Below are positions 1 to 7,095 of a DNA stretch of 19,407 nt, piece by piece (position 1 is the stretch's first letter; each line of letters starts with the position of its first letter). The notes beneath the pieces were generated by a model, which did no database searches, was not told where the DNA came from, and saw only the letters and a program-made list of their open reading frames with translations. Location: the NCBI GenBank assembly GCA_947624465.1, contig CANQKJ010000015.1, positions 1 to 19,407 on the forward strand. The letters run 5' to 3'. The DNA comes from an uncultured Oscillospiraceae bacterium (GTDB lineage Bacteria; Bacillota; Clostridia; Oscillospirales; Oscillospiraceae). A program made the position numbers and the translations under genes.

Positions 1-1
1 C

Positions 2-103
2 CGCAATGTGGGCGGTATGCGGGCCTCCATCTACAACGCCATGCCCACCGAGGGCGTGGAGAAGCTGGCCGATTTTATCCGGGCCTTCGACAAGAATAAC
101 TGA
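2..103 (+). CDS. serC: Phosphoserine aminotransferase, C-terminal end (partial)
   Basis: Only the last 33 residues are present; the gene begins before the window. The frame ends in TGA at 101-103. The visible end reads [12 protein letters not shown] then [14 protein letters not shown], which is the conserved C-terminal segment of SerC (class V PLP-dependent aminotransferase). SerC converts 3-phosphohydroxypyruvate plus glutamate to O-phosphoserine and 2-oxoglutarate. The catalytic lysine lies outside the window. Its stop is only 18 bases before the start of the 3-phosphoglycerate dehydrogenase gene, so the two consecutive steps of serine biosynthesis are almost certainly cotranscribed. The call rests on this short motif plus the serA neighbour. 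Confidence 0.88.
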   Translation, partial: RNVGGMRASIYNAMPTEGVEKLADFIRAFDKNN

Positions 104-121
104 CAAAAAGAGGTCATCGCC

Positions 122-1288
122 ATGTTCAACGTCAAGACCATGAACAAGATCGCGGCGGTGGGGCTGAACCGCCTGCCCGCCGAAAACTTCACCGTCAGCG
201 ACAGCGCGGAGAACGAGGACGGCATCCTGGTCCGCTCCGCCAAGCTGCACGATTACGCGTTCCCCGCCAGCCTTCTGGCCATCGCCCGTGCCGGCGCCGG
301 CACCAATAACATCCCCGTGGACAAGTGCGCGGAGGAGGGCATCGTGGTGTTCAACACCCCCGGCGCCAACGCCAACGCCGTGAAGGAGCTGGTGCTGTGC
401 GGCCTGCTGCTGGCCTCCCGTGACGTCATCGGCGGCACCGAGTGGGTCAAGGACCAGGCGCGCACCGAGGGCGTGGATGTGGCCGCCGCCGTGGAGAAGG
501 GCAAGTCCGCCTTTGTGGGCCCGGAGCTGTACCGCAAGACCCTGGGCGTGGTGGGCCTGGGGGCCATCGGCGCGCTGGTGGCCAACATCGGCCTGAGCCT
601 GGGCATGGACGTGTACGGCTACGATCCCTTCCTGTCCGTGGACGCCGCCCTGCGGCTGGACCGCCACGTAAAGGTGGTCAAGGACGTGAACGAGCTGTAC
701 CGCAACAGCGACTATATCACCCTCCACGTCCCCGCCAACGCCAATACCAAGGGCAGCGTCAACGCCGCCGCCATCGCCAACATGAAGGACGGGGTGCGCG
801 TCGTCAACATGGCCCGGGGCGAGCTGGTGAACGACGCCGATATGCTGGCGGCCCTCCAGTCCGGCAAGGTGGCCCGGTATGTCACCGACTTCCCCAACAA
901 TACCGTCACCCTGGCCGGCGGCGTGGTGCCCACCCCCCATCTGGGCGCCTCCACCCCCGAGAGCGAGGACAACTGCGCGGTGATGGCCGCCGACGAGCTG
1001 CGGGACTATCTGGAGAACGGCAACATCCGCAACAGCGTCAACTATCCCAGCGTGGCCATGGACCGCTCCGGCGTCCAGCGGATCTGCGTCCTCCACAAGA
1101 ACATCCCCAACATCCTGGCCTCCGTCACCGGCACCCTGTCCGCCGACGGCATCAACGTGGAGAACATGACCAACAAGTCCAAGGGCGAGTACGCCTACAC
1201 CATGCTGGACATCAGCGCCCCCGCCGCCGAGGCCGCCCTGGCCCATATCACGGCCATTGAGGGCGTCATCCGCGTCCGGGTCATCTGA
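122..1288 (+). CDS. serA: D-3-phosphoglycerate dehydrogenase, short ACT-domain form
   Basis: Catalyses the NAD-dependent oxidation of 3-phosphoglycerate, the first step of serine synthesis, in the cytoplasm. The 388-residue protein has a split substrate-binding domain, a Rossmann motif GLGAIG at 145-150 with acidic D168 following, the conserved ARGELV segment with probable catalytic R232, and PHLGAST with probable catalytic H273. A C-terminal ACT domain (about 317-388) should allow serine feedback. The start is set by AAAGAGG at 107-113, about 8 bases before ATG 122. It is shorter than the long mycobacterial type (about 530 residues) and lacks the ASB domain. The usual catalytic glutamate region (DVFxxEP in E. 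coli SerA) is replaced by TDFPNN at 255-260. I believe a similar TDFPN motif occurs in a short-form subfamily, so function is still expected. Confidence 0.95.
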   Translation: MFNVKTMNKIAAVGLNRLPAENFTVSDSAENEDGILVRSAKLHDYAFPASLLAIARAGAGTNNIPVDKCAEEGIVVFNTPGANANAVKELVLCGLLLASRDVIGGTEWVKDQARTEGVDVAAAVEKGKSAFVGPELYRKTLGVVGLGAIGALVANIGLSLGMDVYGYDPFLSVDAALRLDRHVKVVKDVNELYRNSDYITLHVPANANTKGSVNAAAIANMKDGVRVVNMARGELVNDADMLAALQSGKVARYVTDFPNNTVTLAGGVVPTPHLGASTPESEDNCAVMAADELRDYLENGNIRNSVNYPSVAMDRSGVQRICVLHKNIPNILASVTGTLSADGINVENMTNKSKGEYAYTMLDISAPAAEAALAHITAIEGVIRVRVI

Positions 1289-1300
1289 GCGAATCAAGGG

Positions 1301-1342
1301 CAAAAGGGCCGCTCCATTTGGAGCGGCCCTTTTGGCGTTTTT
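1301..1342 (+). terminator. Intrinsic terminator after serA
   Basis: A perfect 15-bp inverted repeat, arms 1301-1315 and 1320-1334 with loop ATTT, is followed by GCGTTTTT. It ends the serC-serA transcript. It lies just beyond the stop of the convergent glycosidase gene (1350), and the arm ends in CCCTTTTG when read on the minus strand, so it may also act in that direction. Confidence 0.9.
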
Positions 1343-1349
1343 AAGGGGT

Positions 1350-2888
1350 TTATCCGGCCGGGAGCAGTTTGAAGCGGAGCATGGACACCCTGCGCCCGAA
1401 GGTGTGGTGATAGCGCTCGTCGCCGTTGAGGATGCGGCCACGGACCCATTTGCCATCCCGCCAGACGCCCTCCTCCTTGGTGAGAATGTCCAAAAGGCCT
1501 CCGTCCGCGGCGCGGAAGGTCAGGGCGCAGTTGATCCCCACGGCCAAAAACTCATAGTCTCCCAGCGCCGCCAGGAGGCCGCCCCCGGCGGGGTCGGCGG
1601 GGCCGCTGTGGTCGCAGCGGACATCCACGACGAGGTTCCCCAGCTCCACCGTCTGGGCGTCCGGGTCTCCGCAGAGGAAGCCGCGGACGCCGCCTTTGGC
1701 GCGGGCCTCCGTCAGCAGCTCCTCCATGGACTCCGTGAGGGCGTAGGCGGCAAAGAGCTGTTCTCCGTTCCGGCGGACGGCCGCCAGCGCCTCCGGTTCG
1801 ATCCGCAGAAGGGCCAGGGTTCGAGCGTCGGTCTCCTCGCCGCCGGCGGATATATCCTCAATGCCGAAGGGGGAGAAGCACAGGGCGTGATGCTCGCCCA
1901 GGGCGTAGAGGTAGAAGGCCGCCTCGGCGCGGGTCTCCGGGATGAGGATCGGGTTGTCCCCCGCGGCGTATTCCCGGAGTACGCCGGCGAAGCCGGGGAC
2001 GTAGATGTCCGGGGAGTAGAATCGGATGCTGGGGGCGGCCAGCCGCCAGATGGAGGAATTTTTTGCCTGGGGACCGCCGGAGGGATAGGCCGTTCCGGGA
2101 GTCCAGGGTTCCTGCTCCAGCCAGGCGTTGACCCCCATGGGAAGGGGCAGCTCCGCTTTTCCGGCGGAGGCGATGCGCTCCACGGCCTGGGCGTAGTGCC
2201 AGGCCATAAAGGCCTCGCCGGCGTAGTCCCCGTAGACCTCCGACCAGGTGCCGGAGGCGCCCGCCTGCCGGGCGAGCGCGGCGGGGACCGGGGCGCGGAA
2301 GGCCTCCTCCGCCGCCGGGGAAAAATCCCGCGGGGCGCCCAGGACGCCCATCTCGTTTTCCACTTGGATGAGGATCACCGTGTGCTCCAGATCGGCCTTC
2401 CGCAGATGGGCCATCAGCGCGGAGAAGGCCCTGCGGTCGGCCTCCACCGCCGCCCCGCACAGGGGGGAGATGGTGAATACCGGCCCGCCGAAATAGGTGG
2501 GGAGGTCGCCGTCCTGAGCCCGCACATACCAGAAACGCTCCCGATCTTCCTTGACCCAGGCGGGGACATAGGTGGAGGCCCCGTTCTTCCACAGGCCGAA
2601 CCAGAGCAGCTCCAGCCGCATACCCTCCCGCCGGGCCTGGGCCAGAAGGCCGTCCACCAGAGTAAAGTCAAAGACTCCCTCCTCCGGCTCGATACACTCC
2701 CAGTACACCGGCGCAAGGACGGCGTTCATGTGCCGGCCCTGGAGGGCGGGCCACACATACTCCTCCATATAGCCGAGGTCGGAGGCGGAGGAGTTGTGGA
2801 TCTCCCCCGCGCGCATGGTAAAGGGCTTTCCATCCACCAGGAGGACGGCCTCTTTTCCGTTTCCGGAAATTTTTGGAAGTTTGCTCAT
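1350..2888 (-). CDS. GH35-like beta-galactosidase family glycosidase with DUF5597-type C-terminus
   Basis: 512 residues with no signal peptide, so probably cytoplasmic. The N-terminal part is a TIM barrel of the GH35/GH42-like class: the segment VYWECIEPEEGVFDF (61-75) is typical. QVENEMG (175-181) supplies the probable acid/base E179, and ILIPETRAE (314-322) the probable nucleophile E318. The C-terminal 140 residues resemble the DUF5597 domain that often follows this barrel. It should hydrolyse a beta-galactoside or related beta-glycoside; the substrate is unknown. The start is chosen at 2888 because GGAGG (2896-2900 on the complement) lies 7 bases before ATG; the frame stays open to 3116 but that part overlaps rfbA. 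It follows rfbA by 32 bases in the same direction and is probably cotranscribed with it. Confidence 0.82.
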   Translation of the reverse strand: MSKLPKISGNGKEAVLLVDGKPFTMRAGEIHNSSASDLGYMEEYVWPALQGRHMNAVLAPVYWECIEPEEGVFDFTLVDGLLAQARREGMRLELLWFGLWKNGASTYVPAWVKEDRERFWYVRAQDGDLPTYFGGPVFTISPLCGAAVEADRRAFSALMAHLRKADLEHTVILIQVENEMGVLGAPRDFSPAAEEAFRAPVPAALARQAGASGTWSEVYGDYAGEAFMAWHYAQAVERIASAGKAELPLPMGVNAWLEQEPWTPGTAYPSGGPQAKNSSIWRLAAPSIRFYSPDIYVPGFAGVLREYAAGDNPILIPETRAEAAFYLYALGEHHALCFSPFGIEDISAGGEETDARTLALLRIEPEALAAVRRNGEQLFAAYALTESMEELLTEARAKGGVRGFLCGDPDAQTVELGNLVVDVRCDHSGPADPAGGGLLAALGDYEFLAVGINCALTFRAADGGLLDILTKEEGVWRDGKWVRGRILNGDERYHHTFGRRVSMLRFKLLPAG

Positions 2889-2920
2889 TTTGACTCCTCC
2901 GTTTCTGTGTTGGGAAGCAT

Positions 2921-3775
2921 TCACAGCTCCAGCAGGTGCTGGCCGTAGGCGGTCATCTTCAGTTCCCCGCCCAGCTTGCGCAGGTGGGCACGGTCGATCC
3001 AGCCCTCCCGCCAGGCCTCCTCCTCGATGCAGCCCACATAGGTCCCGTTCCGCTGGAGGTCCCGGATGGTCTGGGCGGCGGAGAGCATACTGTCGGCATT
3101 GCCCGCGTCCATCCACACATAGTTGTCGTCCAGGGGGATGACCCGCAGCCGGCCCTGGCGCAGAAAGGCCAGGTTCACGTCGGTGATCTCCAGCTCGCCC
3201 CGGGCGGAGGGGGTCAGGCCGGCGGCCGTGTCCAGCGCCTCGCCGCTGTAAAAGTACAGGCCGGGGACCACATAGTTGGATTTCGGGCGCTCCGGCTTTT
3301 CCTCAATGGAGATGGCCCTGCCGTCGGGGCCGAACTCCACCACGCCGAAGGGCCGGGGGTCGTCCACCCTGCAGCCGAACACGGTGGCCCCGGGGTTGCC
3401 GGCGGCGGCCCGTTTCAGCATATCCGCGAAGCCCTCCGCCCAGAAGATGTTGTCTCCCAGCACCAGGCACACGTCGTCCCCGTCCAGGAAGTCCCGGCCG
3501 ATGAGCAGCGCGTCGGCGATGCCCCGGGCCACCGGCTGGACGGTGTAGTGGATGTTCATGCCCAGCTGCATCCCGTCCCGCAGCAGGGTGTAGAAGGTGC
3601 CCTCCTCGCCGGGGGGCACGATGACCAGCACCTCCCGGATGCCGGCCTGAATCAGCACCGACAGGGGGTAGTAGATCAGCGGCTTGTCGTAGACCGGGAG
3701 GAGGGGCTTGCAGACCGGACGGGTCATGGGATAGAGCCGGGTCCCTCTCCCGGCGGCCAGGATGATGCCTTTCAT
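2921..3775 (-). CDS. rfbA: Glucose-1-phosphate thymidylyltransferase (dTDP-glucose pyrophosphorylase)
   Basis: Makes dTDP-glucose from dTTP and glucose-1-phosphate, the first step towards dTDP-L-rhamnose and other deoxysugars for surface polysaccharides. The 284 residues run in register with E. coli RmlA (about 290). The nucleotide loop GIILAAGRGTRLYPMT is at residues 3-18, the metal aspartate lies in VLGDNIF, and VEF, EEKP, GLYFYSG and ARGELEITDVN blocks all appear in order. The usual QPSPDGLAQA stretch reads QPVARGIADA here. The start is supported by GGAGG (3783-3787 on the complement) 7 bases upstream. No rmlB, rmlC or rmlD is adjacent, so the rest of the pathway must lie elsewhere. The gene is first in a two-gene unit with the GH35-like glycosidase. 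Confidence 0.93.
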   Translation of the reverse strand: MKGIILAAGRGTRLYPMTRPVCKPLLPVYDKPLIYYPLSVLIQAGIREVLVIVPPGEEGTFYTLLRDGMQLGMNIHYTVQPVARGIADALLIGRDFLDGDDVCLVLGDNIFWAEGFADMLKRAAAGNPGATVFGCRVDDPRPFGVVEFGPDGRAISIEEKPERPKSNYVVPGLYFYSGEALDTAAGLTPSARGELEITDVNLAFLRQGRLRVIPLDDNYVWMDAGNADSMLSAAQTIRDLQRNGTYVGCIEEEAWREGWIDRAHLRKLGGELKMTAYGQHLLEL

Positions 3776-3829
3776 CGGTAGACCTCCATGCGCCCAAGGG
3801 CGCGCATATCATTTGGAAATACTGTGATG

Positions 3830-3858
3830 ATTATACCGGGCGGCGGGAAAAATGTCAA
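3830..3858 (-). promoter_or_regulatory. Promoter of the rfbA-glycosidase unit
   Basis: On the minus strand a perfect -35 TTGACA (3853-3858) and a perfect -10 TATAAT (3830-3835) are separated by 17 bases. The predicted leader is about 48 nt and includes a small hairpin GCGCCC/GGGCGC (3790-3803) just before the ribosome site. Expected to be a strong housekeeping-sigma promoter. Confidence 0.9.
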
Positions 3859-3892
3859 CGGCGGGCGGGGAAAGCGAGAGGCTCCTCACCCC

Positions 3893-3921
3893 TTGACTTT
3901 ACAAAAGTCCGGGGGTAAAAT
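3893..3921 (+). promoter_or_regulatory. Promoter with overlapping dyad, upstream of the COG0523 GTPase pair
   Basis: -35 TTGACT (3893-3898), a 17-base spacer and -10 TAAAAT (3916-3921). A 6-3-6 inverted repeat GACTTT-ACA-AAAGTC (3895-3909) overlaps the -35 and the spacer, a position where a repressor would block polymerase. It does not match the Bacillus Zur box that I know, so the regulator is unknown. The ribosome site AAGGAAA is at 3941-3947, 10 bases before ATG. Confidence 0.75.
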
Positions 3922-3957
3922 AGGGCCAAATCCATTAAAAAAGGAAATGATGCTGCA

Positions 3958-5160
3958 ATGACCAAGATCGATATCTTCTCCGGCTTTTTGGGGGCCGGCA
4001 AGACCACCCTCATCAAAAAGCTGCTGGCCGAGGCCTATCAGGGCGAGAAGCTGGTGCTCATCGAGAACGAGTTCGGCGAGATCAGCGTGGACGGCGGCTT
4101 CCTCAAGGAGACCGGCGTGGAGATCTCCGAGATGTCCTCCGGCTGCATCTGCTGTTCCCTGGTGGGGGACTTCGGCGACGCCCTGAAAAAGGTGCTGGCC
4201 CAGTTCCACCCCGACCGCATCCTCATCGAGCCCTCCGGCGTGGGCAAGCTGTCCGACGTGATCGTGGCGGTGCAGAACGTGGCCGACCAGGAGCCTGAGC
4301 TGTGCCTGAACAGCTTTGTCACCGTGGTGGACGCCTCCAAGGTGAAGGGCTATATGAAGAACTTCGGCGAGTTCTACAACAACCAGGTGGAGTCCGCCGG
4401 CACCCTGATCCTGTCCCGGACCCAGAACCTGTCCCAGGACCGGCTGGAGCAGATGGTGGCTCTCCTGCGGGAGAAGAACCCCAAGGCCGCCATCATCACC
4501 ACCCCCTGGAGCGACCTGGACGGCAAGACCATCCTGGCCGCCATGGAAAAGCCCTCCCTGGAGGAGGAGATGCTGGCCCATATGCGGGCGGAGCATGAGG
4601 CCCATGAGCATGAGCATCACCACCACCTCGATCACGACCATGACCATGAGGAGGGTGAGGAGCACGAGCACCATCATCATGACCACGAGGACGAGGAGCA
4701 TGAGCATCACCATCACCTCGATCACGACCATGACCATGAGGAGGGTGAGGAGCACGAGCACCATCATCATGACCACGAGGACGAGGAGCATGAGCATCAC
4801 CATCACGACCACGACCACGGGGATCACGGCGAGGAGTGCGCCTGCGGCTGCCACGACCATGACCATCATCACCACCATCACGACGCCGACGAGGTGTTCA
4901 CAAGCTGGGGCCGGGAGACCGTGAAGCCCTTTGACAAGGCGGAGCTGGAGAAGATGCTGGCGGATCTGGACATCGGCGAGTGCGGCGCCATCCTGCGGGC
5001 CAAGGGCATCGTGCGGAGTACCGACGGCGGCTGGCTCCACTTCGACTACGTGCCCGAGGAGTGGTCCGTCCGGGAGGGCCCCGCCGACTTCACCGGCCGG
5101 CTGTGCGTCATCGGCGCCGACCTGAAAGAGGACCGGCTGGCCGCCCTGTTCGGCCTGTAA
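3958..5160 (+). CDS. COG0523 (CobW/YciC/ZNG-like) GTPase with long histidine-rich metal-binding segment
   Basis: A 400-residue G3E-class P-loop GTPase, the family of metal-insertion chaperones (zinc, cobalt, nickel). Walker A GFLGAGKTT is at 9-17, the hallmark metal site GCICC is at 62-66 (C63, C65, C66), and IEPSGVG is at 90-96. The G4 position reads SRTQ (153-156) rather than NKxD. Residues 213-308 contain about 46 histidines with many Asp/Glu residues, followed within the same stretch by a CACGCH cluster (C294, C296, C298). This segment interrupts the link to the C-terminal CobW_C domain (about 315-400). The histidine region suggests metal storage or delivery; zinc is the likeliest metal from family knowledge. 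It is followed after 9 bases by a second COG0523-related gene, so the two probably act together. Confidence 0.9.
   Translation: MTKIDIFSGFLGAGKTTLIKKLLAEAYQGEKLVLIENEFGEISVDGGFLKETGVEISEMSSGCICCSLVGDFGDALKKVLAQFHPDRILIEPSGVGKLSDVIVAVQNVADQEPELCLNSFVTVVDASKVKGYMKNFGEFYNNQVESAGTLILSRTQNLSQDRLEQMVALLREKNPKAAIITTPWSDLDGKTILAAMEKPSLEEEMLAHMRAEHEAHEHEHHHHLDHDHDHEEGEEHEHHHHDHEDEEHEHHHHLDHDHDHEEGEEHEHHHHDHEDEEHEHHHHDHDHGDHGEECACGCHDHDHHHHHHDADEVFTSWGRETVKPFDKAELEKMLADLDIGECGAILRAKGIVRSTDGGWLHFDYVPEEWSVREGPADFTGRLCVIGADLKEDRLAALFGL
4609..4806 (+). repeat. 90-bp tandem duplication encoding the His-rich segment
   Basis: Copy 1 is 4609-4698 and copy 2 is 4699-4788. They are identical except one synonymous base (C at 4623, T at 4713). 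A partial third copy (HEHHHH) runs 4789-4806 before diverging. Each unit encodes 30 residues beginning HEHHHHLDHDHDH and ending DHEDEE. The unit length keeps the frame, so copy number changes would lengthen or shorten the metal-binding region without breaking the protein. Confidence 0.95.
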
Positions 5161-5169
5161 GGAGCGGTC

Positions 5170-6099
5170 ATGGACATCCCCGTGTACCTTTTTGCCGGCT
5201 TTCTGGACAGCGGCAAGACCACCTTCATCAACGGCGTGCTCCAGGACGGCTTCGCCCTGGAGGACCCCACCCTGCTCCTCTGCTGTGAGGAGGGGAACGA
5301 GGAGTACGACCCCAAGGCCCTGGAGAACGTCACCGTGGTGAACGTGGAGGGGGAGGCCTTTCTGACGCGGGACTTCCTCAAAAAATGCGAGAAGCAGTAC
5401 CGGCCCAGGCAGGTCATGATCGAGTTCAACGGTATGTGGTCGCTGGCGAAGTTCTACCAGGAAGCGCTGCCCAACAACTGGGTCCTGTATCAGATCATGA
5501 CCATGGTGGAGGCCTCCACCTTCGACGTGTACGCCAAGAACCTGGGCCAGCTGATGATGGAGAAGCTTACCAACGCGGACATGATCATCTTCAACCGCTG
5601 CACCGAGGAGCTGCGCGCCTCCCTCCGGGCCAGGAACCTGAAAATGGTGAACCGCCGGGCCTCCATCTACTTGGAGAACACCGACGGCACCAGCGAGGAC
5701 TACGCCGATGACAGCGTCTGTCCCTTCGACCTGTCCAGGGAGGTCATCGACATCCCCGACGACGACTTCGGGATCTGGTATGTGGACGTGATGGACCACC
5801 CGGAGCGCTACGTGGACAAGGCCATCCACTGCAAGGCGGTGGTGGCCCACCTGAAGCAGTACCCCGGCGAGGTGGTGCTGGGCCGGTTCGCCATGACCTG
5901 CTGCGCCGCCGACATCAGCTTTCTGGGGGTGGTGGCGAGAGGCGGCGGCTTCAACGCCTTCGGCAACCGGGCCTGGGTGGAGGTCACCGCCCGGGTGGCC
6001 CTGGAACCCCACAAGGCCTACGAGGACAAAGGCCCCATCCTCTACGTCACCGACCTGCTGCCGGCCAAAAAGCCGGAGCAGGAGGTGCTCTCTTTCTGA
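5170..6099 (+). CDS. Divergent COG0523-type GTPase fused to a YcgQ/TIGR03943-like C-terminal domain
   Basis: 309 residues. The N-terminal P-loop domain has Walker A GFLDSGKTT (10-18), as in CobW-type GTPases. The family's metal motif CxCC is absent (CCEEGN at 38-43 is in a different place), IEPSG is replaced by IEFNGMW (84-90), and the G4 region reads NRCT (142-145). The C-terminal part (about 215-309) resembles the end of Bacillus YcgQ: VVLGRFAMTCCAADISFLGV (235-254) then a WVEVTARV strand and a final LYVTDLLPAKK segment. YcgQ belongs, from memory, to a zinc-linked permease-type system (YcgR/YcgQ). AMTCCAAD is a plausible metal or partner site. Start ATG follows GGAG at 5161-5164. It is likely cotranscribed with the preceding GTPase, suggesting a two-GTPase metal trafficking unit. 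Function is inferred. Confidence 0.82.
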   Translation: MDIPVYLFAGFLDSGKTTFINGVLQDGFALEDPTLLLCCEEGNEEYDPKALENVTVVNVEGEAFLTRDFLKKCEKQYRPRQVMIEFNGMWSLAKFYQEALPNNWVLYQIMTMVEASTFDVYAKNLGQLMMEKLTNADMIIFNRCTEELRASLRARNLKMVNRRASIYLENTDGTSEDYADDSVCPFDLSREVIDIPDDDFGIWYVDVMDHPERYVDKAIHCKAVVAHLKQYPGEVVLGRFAMTCCAADISFLGVVARGGGFNAFGNRAWVEVTARVALEPHKAYEDKGPILYVTDLLPAKKPEQEVLSF

Positions 6100-6110
6100 C
6101 CGCCTATCCC

Positions 6111-6146
6111 CGCGGGGGCGCCGAGAGGCGCCCCCGCGTTTCCTTT
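6111..6146 (+). terminator. Intrinsic terminator after the GTPase pair
   Basis: A perfect 12-bp GC stem, 6111-6122 with 6127-6138, is closed by the GAGA tetraloop and followed by TTTCCTTT. It separates the GTPase pair from the deacetylase gene. Confidence 0.88.
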
Positions 6147-6153
6147 GCCCGCA

Positions 6154-6181
6154 CATGAAACGGGACCTGCCCGCATAGATT
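6154..6181 (+). promoter_or_regulatory. Possible SigE-like sporulation promoter of the deacetylase gene
   Basis: CATAGATT (6174-6181) fits the Bacillus SigE -10 pattern CATACAnT fairly well. It sits 14 bases after a weak -35-like CATGAA stretch. No housekeeping TTGACA/TATAAT pair is visible between the terminator and the gene. Weak evidence, kept because PdaB-type genes are sporulation-controlled. Confidence 0.25.
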
Positions 6182-6212
6182 GTACCATCGCTCAAAACGG
6201 GAGGGTCCGCCT

Positions 6213-7022
6213 ATGGACTGGAAGGAACGTCTGACAAAATGGCTGAAGGGGACGAAGATCGTATACCTGCGCCGGAGGCTCCTGGTGGCGGGAGCCTGCC
6301 TGCTGGCCGCCGCGCTGATGCTCACCGTGGTGAACAGCCCCGCCGTGGTGGGGGCCGCCGCCACCACGAGACAGCTGCCCATCTACTGCGTGCAGAAGGA
6401 CTACAAGGTGCTGTCCATCAGCTTTGACGCCGCCTGGGGCAACGAGGACACCCAGCTGCTCATCGACACATTGGGCAAATACAATGTGAAGGCCACCTTT
6501 TTCGTGGTGGGCGAGTGGGTGGACAAATACCCCGAGTCCGTCAAGGCCCTGCACGACGCCGGACACGAGGTCATGGGCCACTCCAACGACCACGCCCACT
6601 TCAACTCCCTCTCCACCCAGCAGATCATCGACGATGTGAACACCTGCAACGACAAGATCGAGGGGGTCACCGGGGTCCGGCCCACCCTGTTCCGCTGCCC
6701 CTACGGGGAGTACGACGATCACGTCATCACCGCCGTGCGCTCGCTGGGCATCGAGCCCATCCAGTGGGACGTGGACAGCCTGGACTGGAAGGACCTGTCT
6801 GCCGCAGACATCACCAAGCGGGTCACCTCCAAGGTCCAGCCGGGGTCCATCGTCCTGTTCCACAACGCCGCCCTCCACACCCCGGAGGCCCTGCCCGGCG
6901 TCATTGAGACCCTGCTGCAGCAGGGATATACCTTTGTGCCCATCTCGGAGCTGATCATGCCGGGGGAGTGCGGGAAGGACTACCGCATCGACCACACCGG
7001 ACGGCAGTGTCCCTGCGGCTGA
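6213..7022 (+). CDS. PdaB-like polysaccharide deacetylase (CE4), membrane-anchored
   Basis: 269 residues. A basic N-terminus is followed by one membrane segment (about 23-48), so the enzyme faces outside, or the forespore-mother cell space. CE4 motifs in order: SFDAAWG (70-76, D72), HSNDH (H123, H127) for metal binding, RCPYGEYD (161-168), DVDSLDW (186-192) and LFHN (215-218, H217). SFDAAWG and NVKATFF recall the PdaB family, which acts on spore-associated glycan, but other peptidoglycan N-deacetylases are possible. Three cysteines end the protein (C253, C266, C268), which is unusual for the family. Start 6213 is preferred over ATG 6180 because GGGAGGG (6199-6205) lies 7 bases upstream and the membrane segment then begins normally. 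Monocistronic between two terminators. Confidence 0.88.
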   Translation: MDWKERLTKWLKGTKIVYLRRRLLVAGACLLAAALMLTVVNSPAVVGAAATTRQLPIYCVQKDYKVLSISFDAAWGNEDTQLLIDTLGKYNVKATFFVVGEWVDKYPESVKALHDAGHEVMGHSNDHAHFNSLSTQQIIDDVNTCNDKIEGVTGVRPTLFRCPYGEYDDHVITAVRSLGIEPIQWDVDSLDWKDLSAADITKRVTSKVQPGSIVLFHNAALHTPEALPGVIETLLQQGYTFVPISELIMPGECGKDYRIDHTGRQCPCG

Positions 7023-7057
7023 CCGGCCGCGGCGGCGCGGCCCGTCCGCCATGCGCC

Positions 7058-7095
7058 AAAAAGGAGGGACGCGGCCCCGCGTCCCTCCTTCTTTA
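7058..7095. terminator. Bidirectional terminator between convergent genes
   Basis: A 14-bp perfect inverted repeat, 7061-7074 with 7077-7090, is followed on the plus strand by CTTTAT and on the minus strand by TTTTTGG. It sits between the deacetylase stop (7022) and the stop of the convergent lipoprotein gene (7093), and serves both. Confidence 0.88.

Noticed and set aside
1257..2948. 563-residue plus-strand open frame opposite the glycosidase
   Set aside because: Gly-rich, no domain; it also runs through the serA end and the terminator. The minus-strand glycosidase has conserved catalytic residues.
2889..3116. Extension of the glycosidase frame to 3116
   Set aside because: It lies inside rfbA and lacks family similarity; GGAGG before the ATG at 2888 decides the start.
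4609..4806. CRISPR-like array
   Set aside because: The repeats are directly adjacent without spacers and encode protein in frame.
3886..6195. 769-residue open frame on the minus strand opposite the GTPase pair
   Set aside because: It mirrors the codon pattern of the real genes; the antisense of His/Asp codons gives runs of Val/Met/Leu, and the plus strand has clear family motifs, a promoter and ribosome sites.
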